Shown in pieces: positions 47,032 to 57,800 of a stretch of DNA of 64,000 bases; within the stretch, counting starts at the first letter, position 1, and each line of letters opens with the position of its first letter. The stretch lies in the NCBI RefSeq assembly GCF_023159225.1, contig NC_063174.1, positions 39,939,691 to 40,003,690 of the forward strand, read 5' to 3'. The stretch is from Perognathus longimembris pacificus. Lineage: Eukaryota > Chordata > Mammalia > Rodentia > Heteromyidae. The notes under the pieces are model-generated. The model did not search any database. It was given only the letters and a program-made list of their open reading frames with translations, and was not told where the DNA came from. Made by a program: the position numbers and the translations under genes.

Positions 47032-47618
47032 GGAGTCAGGCACTGGAGGCTCGCACTCCTAATCCTAGCTACTGAATAGGCTGAGATCTGACCATCAAGG
47101 TTCCAAACCAGCTCTGGCAGAAAACTAAAAAGGCAGAAACAGAGCTCGCCAAAGGAGAGCACAAAGTCTGAGTTAAACCCCAATATGACTACCAAAAAAA
47201 AATTTTTTTAATGAATACTTTTTTTTAAAGTGTGCAATGGAGCTTCTTCTGTTCCCCTCCCCACTTTGAATTCTGGGCCTGGGCACTGTCCCTAAGCTCT
47301 TTTTACTCAAGGCTAGCACTCTGCCACTTGAGCTACAGCATCACTCCTGGCTTTTTCTGTGATTAATTGGAGCTGAGTCAAAGACTTTCCTGCCCAGACT
47401 GGCTTCAAACCACGGATCCCCAGATCTCAGCCTCCTAAGTAGCTAGGATTACAGGCGTGAGCCGCCAGGACCAGGCAAGAAAGTCCATGAGACTTTTATC
47501 TCTTCAAATAACCACCAGAAAACCAGTAGTGGCACTGTGGCTCAAGGTGCTAGCCTTGAGCAAAAGAGCTCAGGGACAGTGCCCAGGCCCTGAGTTCAAG
47601 CCCTACAACTGACAAAAA
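47032..47618. repeat. three SINEs in mixed orientation
   Basis: Plus composite 47032-47195, minus composite 47262-47478, plus partial 47479-47618. The head-to-head pair could form a hairpin in the transcript. Confidence 0.8.
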
Positions 47619-48234
47619 AGACAAAAAAATGTTTGCAAGATTGTAAAATTATCATTACTCCCTAATTCCAGAATGAATATATTACTACTACAAAATTCCC
47701 TGGCCCAGGGTCTCTGAAGCGGGTTGTTGGGCTCTAGCCCAGGGTTTCCAAGCCTTGTGCCATGCAGAAGGCTGAAGCGCAGCCTGACAACAGCAGCAAG
47801 CCCTAGGTCTGCAACTGGCGTACTCCTGCTGTGCTTTTGTTAACTACTCTTGGAATGAGCACCCTTCCCCCTCACCCCTTTTGTCTGAGCACAAGTGGAT
47901 CTGCTTGCTGCTCACTAGCCTTTCAGTATCTGGAACTCTGGGTTCCAGCTTCCAGGAATTCACTGGAGCCCTCCAGTGCCCAGCCTTTTCTCAGGACCTA
48001 CACCATGGAAGTATTGAAGCCAGGCCTAGGAAGGGCCCTGGAAGAGAGTAATGACCACTTACCTATGAAATTGCAGGACCTTCAAACCACTTAAATCCTT
48101 TACGGCATGCATTTGAAACACTGCCTAACTGCAGGGTCATACGATTAAGAAGCAAGCTCTAAAAGACAATCTGGACCTGAAGGCTGAGGGAGGGGGTGCT
48201 ATAATTAAAACTAGTTAAGATGTTAAGATTGTCA
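47619..48234. other. DCAF4 intron 1, unique
   Basis: Nothing recognised. Confidence 0.4.
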
Positions 48235-48455
48235 ACTTCAAGCCACAAACCGTGATGCACACCTGTAATCCCTGCACTGGGGAGGTTGACACTGGAAAAT
48301 TGCAAACTGGCAGTCCTCTGGTTAATTGTAGATAAGTCTGTGATTTGTCTGTGTGTGCTGTCTTTAAACCAAGATCCTCAGATCTCAGCCTCCAGAGGAG
48401 TTAAGATTATATGTATGAGCCACCAAAGCCAGGCTCATTGTTTTTTTTTTTTTTA
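48235..48455 (-). repeat. SINE left-arm pieces
   Basis: Old plus-strand piece 48235-48300, then antisense left arm 48301-48435 with a T run after it. Confidence 0.65.
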
Positions 48456-48794
48456 ATTTTGGGGGGAAATATGTCTGTCTAGAGGTCTTGGATGTGAGGA
48501 ATAGAAAGATGAACAGGCTAGAACTTTGTATTAGACCTGGATTAGCAGCACAGAAGAGTTGCCTTTGTTTTTTCAATAATTTGCATCACAGTAGCTAAGC
48601 TGGATTATGGGAGGCTGAGGCTGGATGGTCTGGAAAGTTAAAACAAAATCTAGTGTGAGATGGCATTTTGACTAAGCCTAATATCAAGAGAAGTGCAAGC
48701 CAAAATCATAATGTGGGTGTGAAGAATAAACTACATTTGCATTTGGGCAAAAACATGTTACCTTTAAACAGACTTCTTAAGCATCTTTTTTTCT

Positions 48795-49005
48795 TTTTTG
48801 TCCTGGGACTTGAAGTCAGGGTCTAGGCACTGTCCCTGAACCTTATTTGTTCAAAGGTCATAGTTCCACATCTGTCTTTTTTGGTGGTTAACTGGAGATA
48901 AGAGCCTCATGTATTTTCTGGCCAGAGCTGGCTTTAAACCAAGATCCTCAGATCTCAGCCCCCTGAGTAGCTAGAATTATGGGTGTGAGCCACTGGCGCC
49001 TGGCT
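48795..49005 (-). repeat. composite B1/ID-type SINE, antisense
   Basis: gggacttgaagtcagggtct to gtagctagaattatgggtgt. Confidence 0.84.
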
Positions 49006-49525
49006 CTTAAACAAATACTGAAGAATCTAGTCCTCAAATGGAATGTTTCTATTGTTGTTGTTTTCTTAGGATTTTGTGGCTATTTGGACTCTCAATGTCT
49101 CGGGCTAACTAGTAAAAGAATTTACCATGCACGATAAGATAGATAGCCCTTTGGGACCCATACAAGAGAGACACAGTTGAGAGAGACAGGACAGAGCAGT
49201 CAGCCTGCTTAAAAGGGATAGCGGCTGCACACAGGGCTGTCCTTGGATAGACTACTCCTGATTGGCCATTCCTGTTTTGTGAAACCTTTTGATTGGCTGT
49301 TTCATGGTTTAAATTTCACACTTGGTGGTTACCCTTTGACCTCAGTTTTTCCTATCTGTGTTCCCCCTGGCCCATTTCCCTGCCTCCTCACTTCCTCATT
49401 CCATCTGGACCTCAGCCTTTCTCTGTTTTCCATATCATCTGAATGGAGCCTCCCTAGCCCAGGCTGGCTTCAAATTCGTGATTTTCCTCTCCAACTCCTG
49501 CATTGGAGCTTGTTGTTGTCTGTTT
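49006..49525. other. DCAF4 intron 1, unique
   Basis: Nothing recognised. Confidence 0.4.
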
Positions 49526-49527
49526 TT

Positions 49528-49722
49528 GGGGGGGTGGGTAGTCCTGGGGCTTGAACTCAGGGCACTGTTTCTGGCTTCTTTTTGCTGAAGGCTAACATTC
49601 TAACCACTTGAGCCACAGTGCCACTTCCGGCTTTTGCTGTGTATGTGGTACTGAGGCATTGAACCCAGGGCTTCATACAGGCTAGGCAAGCACTCTACCA
49701 CTGAGCCACCATCCCAGCCCTG
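49528..49722 (-). repeat. dimeric tRNA/ID SINE, antisense
   Basis: gtcctggggcttgaactcag to ctctaccactgagccaccat. Confidence 0.87.
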
Positions 49723-49797
49723 TTTGATGTTTTAAAATGATCTTGAAACCTGGTATAGCACAGTCTTTAGTCCCAGTTACAGGAGTCCAAGGAAAGA

Positions 49798-50148
49798 GAA
49801 TTTCTTGCTTTCGCTTTTACTTTTGTCTTTCGCTTTCTTTTTCTCTTTCGCTTTCTCTTCTCCCTCCTTTCTTCTTTTATCTTTTTTTCTTTCACTCTCT
49901 TTCTTTTTTTTTCTTCTGCACCAGAACCAGGCGGGAACTCCAGTCCCAGGCCCCATGCCTTTGCTGAACTTTCTTGTTGGGTTTTCTTGCTAGTGCTGTT
50001 CTCATAAGCCACATCTCCAGTTCCGCATTTTGCTGGTTAAGTGAAAGAGTATTGAGGACTTTCCTAACTGGGCTGACTTCAAACCAAGATCTTCCAAGAG
50101 CAGCCTCTTGAGAAGCTAGGATTACAGGCGTGCGCCACCAGTGCCTGG
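49798..50148 (-). repeat. polypyrimidine tract and antisense SINE
   Basis: CTTT/TTCT-rich run 49798-49918, then a reverse composite element 49920-50148 lacking part of its right arm. Confidence 0.78.
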
Positions 50149-50500
50149 CATGGAAGGGTCTCTTGAACCCAGGAGTTGACAGCTAGCCTGGTCAACATAG
50201 CAACTGTATGGGAAGCGGGTAGGGAGGGGAGAAGATGTTAGAAAGAACAAAATTGACTTTGTCTGGTCCTGAAGTCTTGAAATCAACCAATATATGTGTT
50301 GTGTAAATGTGTGCCAGGCTTGCTGCCCCACCTGGCTCTTGGCACACCCACCCTTTGTGTTCACCCCATATTCTCTTTTCCCCTTTGCATCGGCTCCACC
50401 ATCCAGGTCGGTCTCCAGCCCTTGCACCCTATGGCCATGGAGTTGTTGTGCTGCTTCCTCCTTTCAAATCCCCTACACAGACAGAGTCAGCAGGTTCCAC
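50149..50500. other. DCAF4 intron 1, unique
   Basis: Overlapping frames of up to 103 codons, no recognisable family. Confidence 0.4.
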
Positions 50501-50504
50501 AGTG

Positions 50505-50578
50505 AAATTACTGGCGTGTGGCTCAGTGGGCAATTGCCCACATGTGGGAGGTCCTGGGTTCCATTCTCAGCACCACAA
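50505..50578 (+). repeat. ID-like monomer SINE
   Basis: gtggctcagtgggcaattgc and cctgggttccattctcagca. Confidence 0.72.
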
Positions 50579-50879
50579 GTAGAAAAACTTACATTCTCTC
50601 CCTAGTCTCCATTTGCTCTTTTGCCATCTGTTCCCCTTTTCTGTAAATAATACCATATCACTTCACCCTCTTTCCTGAGCCATGGCTCCTGAAGACCACG
50701 CTTGAGCTTCCCCAAAGAACAACTATCTCACGTTCCAGCCAGAGGAGGCTGTGTTTATGATTACTTACCTTTCAGTCTGAAAGGCACTCTGCACAGGAAG
50801 GGCAACACTAGAAGTGTTGAAATAGATAAGCCATATTGATGTAAAGAATATTATTGATTCCATAAAAAGATCAACATTT

Positions 50880-51105
50880 TGGCTGGGCATTGGTAGCTTA
50901 AGCCTGTCATTCAAGCTACTCAGGAGTCTGAGATCTGAGGCTCTCAGTTCAAAGCCAGCCTAGGGAAAGAACGTTTATGTGATTCTTTTATCTCCAGAAA
51001 GTCAGAAGTGGAGCTGTAGCTCAGGGGATAGAGTGCCATTCCTGAGGGGGGATAAAGCTTAAGTGACAACACCTAGGCTCTAAGTTCAAACCCAGTACTG
51101 GGATA
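50880..51105 (+). repeat. composite B1/ID-type SINE
   Basis: Left arm taagcctgtcattcaagcta, right arm agggaataga-like variant. Confidence 0.8.
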
Positions 51106-51382
51106 TGGGGGACAGGAAAGATGAAGAATAATTTTTGTGGTGTTACATATTGTAGGAATAAGCTGAAACGAGACAATCAGTTTTTGGCAAGCAGGTGATC
51201 CAAGTTGCTACCTAAGCAGGAACATTTTGGCAGAAGGGGTGGATTGAGGAATAGTGGGAAAGGAAGACACTAATTTTATTCTGTTCCTTTTGATCTAGAG
51301 GTAGAGTGCATACAGATAAAAGAACCTGGGTGTGTTTGTAAGCTGAATTAAGGAAAGAGAGCCCTCAAAATTGTTTGAAAGG

Positions 51383-51608
51383 AGCTGGGCACCAGTGGCT
51401 CACACCTATAATTCTAGCTACTCAGGAGGCTGAGATCTGAGGATCAAGGTCCAAAGCCAGACAGGAAAGTCGTTGAGACTCTTATCTCCAATTAACCACC
51501 AGAAAACTGGAAGTGGACTGTGGCTCAAAGGGTAGGGCACTAACCTTGAGCAAAAGATCTCAGGGACAGTGCCCAGGTCCTAAGTTCAAGTCAAGCCTCA
51601 TGATTGAC
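51383..51608 (+). repeat. composite B1/ID-type SINE, just upstream of DCAF4 coding exon 1
   Basis: tcacacctataattctagct to gttcaagtcaagcctcatga. It ends about 150 bp before the exon. Confidence 0.87.
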
Positions 51609-51756
51609 ACTCCTCCCTCCCCACCCAAAAAAAGAAGTACCAGCAAGGATTTGGGGAGAGGTGGAGGCAGCCCTTGTTCTGATAATGTGGGGTGGAACTG
51701 CCCTGCCCAGAAACAGCAGGAACACATGGTGTATGATGTTCTCCTGTCCCTTCTAG

Positions 51757-51856
51757 GAACTACGATGAAGAGAAGGGGCCGGCCAAGTAGGGGACCACTT
51801 GGGAGAAGAAACCATCAGCAGAACCCTTGGTTGGAACCACAAGATTCTAGCGAGAG
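51757..51856 (+). CDS. DCAF4: DCAF4 coding exon 1 (start codon; GC donor)
   Basis: The acceptor TCCCTTCTAG ends at 51756 and 8 untranslated bases precede the ATG at 51765. It encodes residues 1-30 plus two bases: a basic start ([10 protein letters not shown]) and [11 protein letters not shown], collinear with human DCAF4 (RRSHQQNPWF) at identical spacing. The exon ends GAGAG at 51856 and the intron begins GCAAGT, a GC-type donor. With exon 2 this restores AG|G = Arg and keeps the human frame. The only GT alternative is GTATGC at 51861. Confidence 0.88.
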
Positions 51857-54800
51857 GCAAGTATGCCATGGCTAGGGAACTGGCTCTGCCTAGAACCCAA
51901 ATAGCATCATCAGGGCTTTTATCACTGGGACTGCCTCAGCGTGAGTGTAAGGCAAGACTCCTGTCTCCAATTAACCACCAGAAAACCGGAAGTAGGGCTG
52001 TGGCTGAAAGTGGTAGAGCACTGGCCTTGAGCAAAAGAGCTCAGGGACAGTGCCCAGGCTACAAGTTCAAGCCTCATGACCTCCCCACCCTCCTCCCCCA
52101 AGAAAAGGTGCATTTTATTAGGCAGAATTCTGTAACAGTAACATGTTGGTTTATCTCTATATGCTTCTGCCTGCAGTTGCCACAAAAGCTGCTTGTACTG
52201 GTGACTTTACAAACCCCGCGTTTAGCCATGGCACTCTCCCAGTATTACTGACCAAATTACTCAAGACCCATCTGTAAGGTTGGCTAGCCAGGAAAAATTT
52301 AAACTCTTCTACTGCTGAATTCAATCAAGAATGAAATCTGCCGGCCTGTCACTACTGTAATGAAGATGGCAGATGAACCCAGCGAGGAAATTCTTCTTTT
52401 TTCCCCCCTAGTCCTGGGGCTTGAAATCAGGGCCTGAGCACTGTCCCTGAGTTTCTTTTGCTAAAGGCTAGCACTTGAGCCACGGCACCACTTCTGGCTT
52501 TTTCTGTTTATGTGGTACTGAGGAGTCAAACCCAGGGCTTCATACATGCTAGGCACACTCTCTACCACTAAGCCATATTCCCAGCATTGGCAAAATGACT
52601 TCTGTTCTTTTTATCTGGAAAATTATCTCACAAAATGCCCCAGTGAGAAGATGTGGGGGAGGGGCTATTGTGACATGCATCCTCTTAAAGAAAGGAGGTA
52701 GGAAGAGAGGAAAACCAAACCTGGCCCCGAATGACAGGGAGCTCAAACCCTTCTGCAAGCCACTACACCTGTGTCCACAGGTCTACTCCAGGGGCATCAC
52801 AGAGTTCAGGCCACGGTGATGAAGAGTCCCCATCAACCTCGTCCGGTTCCACTAGGGATTCTTCTGTGCCAGGTAAGGTGTTCTGCTGGGCTGGGTGGGA
52901 CTCCTCACCTAGCTTACAGGGAAGATAAAAGCTCAGCTGGCTGTTCTGGCTGGCCTTCTTCCTCAGCCAGGCCCCAGAGGTGACTCTTCAGATTGGCTGG
53001 AAGTCACTAACCCCATCCCTGGCATGTAATGAAAGAGCTGAGTGGGTCAGAGCCATGATCCTGGCTGGCACAGGTGGCCTAGTCCAGTGTCGTGACTGAC
53101 CATGCCTGCAATATCCCTGAGTCCCAGAAAAGATAGGCAGCCAAAAAGGGGGTGCACAAGCGACTGTGACTTCTTAGTAGGTAGGTTACATTTATCACCT
53201 GTTCAGTAAGTGAATTCTTATTTATCATTGCTTTTACTAAAGATCTCCCAGGGTTTTACTATGATCCTGAGAAGAAGCGCTACTTCCGCTTACTCCCCGG
53301 CCATAACAATTGCAACCCCCTCACAAAGGAGAGCATCCACCACAAGGAAATGGAGAGCAGGAGGCTGAAGCTGCTGGAGGAGGAGGACAAGCAGAGAAAG
53401 GTGGGCCACAGGTGCCAGTTTGCACCCCAGGACATGTAGGCACAGATCTTCCCTGACAAGGAGAATAAAAGACAATTAAGAAGGCCAAGGCATCCTCTGC
53501 TTCCACCCATGTGTTCATTCAGCACCAGAGAACTGCTCTCCTTCCTCAGGGGACCCTGGAAGACACCAGGGTAGACTTACTTTTTTCTTTTTCTTTTTTA
53601 ATTTATTTATTAATTAAACAGGAATTTTTTGATAAGGTGTTGTGCAAAAAAGGGTACAGTTACATAGTAGGGGAGTGTGTACATTTCTTGTGATATCTTA
53701 TGCCCTATTTTTCTTTCCCTTCCCTAGGTCAGGTAGACATATATACAATACCCAATGTACCAAGAACATATACAGTAGCCATGTGGCCCACGCCAAAGAA
53801 AATTCGCCTAGGGCTTTAAATGTAATGTCGACATTAGACAATATGTCGACAGTAGACTTATATGAACGTACATACATAGCTTTTGAGCTATTGTATTCCA
53901 CTGAGAGGTCAATTTTTGACCTTTATATGTTGAGTAATTGTTTGGTTTTAGTTACATACCGTTGAGTCACTGACCCAATCCTGTGGGAAATACCATTTGA
54001 CAAGCAGTTTTTGGTTTCACAGACCTGGTCTCTACTGTCTCTCCTTCACCCCATCTTAACAGTCATATATCAGGGAGATCATGCCCCTTTGTTTTCTACA
54101 TTCTAGGCTTGTCTCGCTCAACATTATTTGTTCAAGTTCTGACCATTTCCCTGAGAATAACAATATTTCACCATTCCTAATCACTATGTAGTATTCCATT
54201 ATGTATAGGTACTATATTTTTTGAATCCATTCATCTGTGGAGGGGCATCTGGGTTGTTTCCATATTTTGGCTATTGTGAATTGTGCAGCGATAAACATGG
54301 AAGTACAAATGGTAGACTTTCTTTAATGGGGTTTTTGTGGCCATAACAGGACTTGAATTCAAGGCTTGGATGCTATCCCTTAAATTTGCTCACTCGAGGC
54401 TGGCACTCTGTCACTTGAACCACACATTTCCACTTCCAGCTTCTGGGTGGTTCATTGGACATGAGTCCCATGGACTTTCCTGTCTGGGCTGGGTTGAGCC
54501 TCAATTCCCAAATCTCAGCCCCCCTGTGTAACTAGGATTAGAGGCGTAGCCTATTGGTACCTGGCAACAGTGGGTTTTAAATAGAAGGGTGCTGGTGTGG
54601 AGGTGCATAGGTTAGCTGCCAACAGCAGTCTTGCAGTGAGATAGAGATGTTGAGATGTATTGTAGCGCACAAGCAGGGAGAAGCCTGGCCTTGATGTCAC
54701 TCTGGGTGACTGGAGAGTATGACACCAACTGGAGCAACAGGCTGTCTACACTCACAGCCCAGATTTACATTGACAGGCTTGGCCAGAGGTATGGCACGGG

Positions 54801-57800
54801 CTCTCCAGGCCCCTAATGACATTGTCTTCTGGACCGGGTTCTTCCTGCCAGCCAGTCTTGGATGGACATCATTGCTGCCCCTTCAGTGCCTGGGTCCTTC
54901 ATTGTGTCATGTGGAATTTGAACTTCTCTATCTTCTTATAACACATGCAATACTTGATTGAATCTTTCTGGGTTTTGTTTTGTTAACATAGAAAATAGCC
55001 AGAATGGGATTCAATGCATCTTCCTTTCTACGAAAAAGCCAGCTGGGTTTCCTCAACACCACCAGTTATTGTCGGTAAGACTGTGTGCTTGTTAGGTGTT
55101 TTTTGTGAATGTTCCTTCTTGATCCTTATTGTTACGGTCTGAGAAGCCAATTGGGAGAGACTGTTCTATGAGGGATTTCACAGTGCCACTTAAACCATCC
55201 AGACGGGATTTAGGCAGAAATTATTCAAGATGTTTACTCAGTAATTTTCACACAACTTCAGTCACTAAGAGATTTCTCCCTCTTCTTCCTCCCTGATGAA
55301 TTGTCACCAGAAATTAGGACATTAAATGGGTATGTATGTACTAAACTTCGTCAAAATCCTTGTGAAATACCTTCAGGGCTGGATGTGGGGGCACACACAT
55401 GTAATTCCAGCTATTTCCAAGACAGAAAATAGAAGGATCACAGTTTGGAGCCAGCCTTAGTGAAAGGTTAGCAAGATACTGGCTCACACAAACAAGCTGA
55501 GCATGATGGTGTATGCCTGTAGTCTTAGCTACTTTGGAAGCAAAGATAGGAGCATGGGTCCAAGGCCAATGCATAAGATCCTATCAAAACACAGTAAAGC
55601 CACATAAGGTCTAGAAGTATGGCTTACAGGGTAGGTACTCAAGTAGAGTATATTGATTAAGATCTGTGGAGATGGAGTGGAAAAGAGAAGTGCCTTTTTG
55701 TGTGTTTTTTTATGAGACAGGTTGTTGCTAAGTCGACCAGGCTGGCCTTGAACTCCTGGCCTCGGTGTGTGTCCCTGGGTTGTCTTCTAGGCTCCAGCTG
55801 TGTTGTCCATGGCCTCTCTCTACGTGCTTCTCTCTGCAGGTTAGCACATGAGCTGCGTGTGAGCTGCATGGAAAGGAAGAAGGTTCAGATTCAGAGCTCC
55901 GATCCCTCTGCCTTGGCGAGTGATCGCTTTAACCTCATCCTGGTGAGTAGGACAAGAGGTCTGTGGGTGATGGCGCGTAGCTGCTATCCCTAGGTGCTTG
56001 TGGCTTGGTGCTGGCAGTCATCAGACCTGGTTGATTGTTATCAAAGCAGGCAGTGTCCTGTAGCTTGCAGTCCCCCTGCCTTGGCCTCCTGAGCACTGGG
56101 ATTATAGGCATGCACCACTACACCCAACTTTGTGTTGCTGATTTTAACTGATCTACTAGCTATGTATGCAAAGGTAATAAGCTGGCTTCCTCTTTCATTT
56201 AATATAGAACTTGAGTCAAGGCACATATTGATTAAAAACACCTGCAAAATAATTCGTCCTTGGCTATGTTGTCTAGGCAACTGAAAAGGTACACAGTGGA
56301 GCATGGGCCTTTTAACTCCTCCTAAACAGGCACAATGATTGATGCCTAAGCCTAAAGCTCCAGTTTACCTCTAGTTCCAACAATGGAACCCCCTTTGCTC
56401 ACTGCCCTGACTGCTGTGTCTCTGGGCCTGCACATAAGTCTCTTCATTTGTAGGTAGTGGAAGGTTTCTTCTGCTTTTACTTAGAACTGGCCATGGCCCA
56501 TTCTTGCCTGTGAGTGCACATTCCCAGAGATCACAACACCACATGGGGGGCACACTAGGTCACCTCGCAAGTCCTGGAGGAGATGTGTCTCCTGGAGGAA
56601 AAGCCCAGGCTGTGGGGATCAGGAGAGATGGACAGGCGATCTCTGTCCACTTCCCTCCTCCAGGCGGATACCAACAGCGAGCGGCTTTTCACCGTGAACG
56701 ATGTCAAAATTGGAGGCTCCAAGTATGGCATCATCAACCTGTGCGGCCTGAAGACCCCCACGCTCGAGGTGCACATGCACGAGAACCTCTACTTCACCAA
56801 CCGGAAGGTATGTTGGTGTCTCACCAGCCCCAGAGCACACTGCAGTAGTCTGGCCAACATGGGGAGGCAAGAACTTTATAAAGAGGGCAGGCCACCTCAT
56901 TTCCAAGGAATACAGTTTCTGAAAGCCCTTAGGGGAAGAGGAAGGTGTGGGAACCTCTTGTGTTAGAAGGGAAGATGGCTGGGAAGGACTAAAGGTGGCG
57001 TGTTTTACTGGGTCATAAGGATGCCTCCTCCTGGAGTGTCAGAAGTGATCTGAATGGGCAGAGTTCTGGGGTGTGGGGTGCAGTCATGGTGGCCTACATT
57101 GAGTCCATCCCATACATCAAGATGGTGTGTCAGTACTAACATGAGGTTTCTGTAATGTATTTGTATATGTGCTAGTACTAGAACTTGAACTCAGGACTTG
57201 GGCGCTCAAGGCTGGTGCTTTTTCCACTCGAACCACAGCTTAACTACTAGCCTTTTGCTGATTAATGAGAGGTAAGAGTCTCACAGACTTTTCTGCCATG
57301 GCTGACTTCAAAACTACAATCCTCAGATCGTGGCCTCATGAGTCACTAGAATGATAGGCATGACCCAGAGGTGCTCAACGCCATGGTACCACCTTTAATT
57401 GCAGTGAGGTGCTAGATGCCAGTGGCTCACACCTGTAATCCTAGCTACTCAAAAGGCTGACATCTGAGAATCATGGTTCAAAGCCAGCCCAGGCAAGAAT
57501 GTCCATGAGACTGTATTGCCAACTAACCACTAAAAACAAGAAGTGGAGCTGTGACTCAAGTGGTAGAATGTGAGCCTTGAGCACAAAAAGCTCAGGAAAA
57601 GTATCTAGGCCATGAGTTCAAGCCCCAAGAATAGCACCTAAGGAAACAAAATTGCAATAGAGTGGCATCTGGAAGAAATTATGTCTTTCTATGAGTCACA
57701 GATGGATACAAGTTGAAACTGTTTGTGAGTAAAGAAAGATGAGCCCTTGCCAGGTACTGGTGGCTCACGCCTGTTATCCTAGCTACTCAGGAGGCTGAGA

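Noticed and set aside
52803..52872. Alternative exon 2 start joined to a GT donor at 51861
   Set aside because: In frame, but it shortens a segment whose length matches human when the GC donor is used. Kept only as a possible isoform.
53584..54310. Possible coding L1
   Set aside because: Only the 3' UTR and last part of ORF2 remain, with stops; dead copy.
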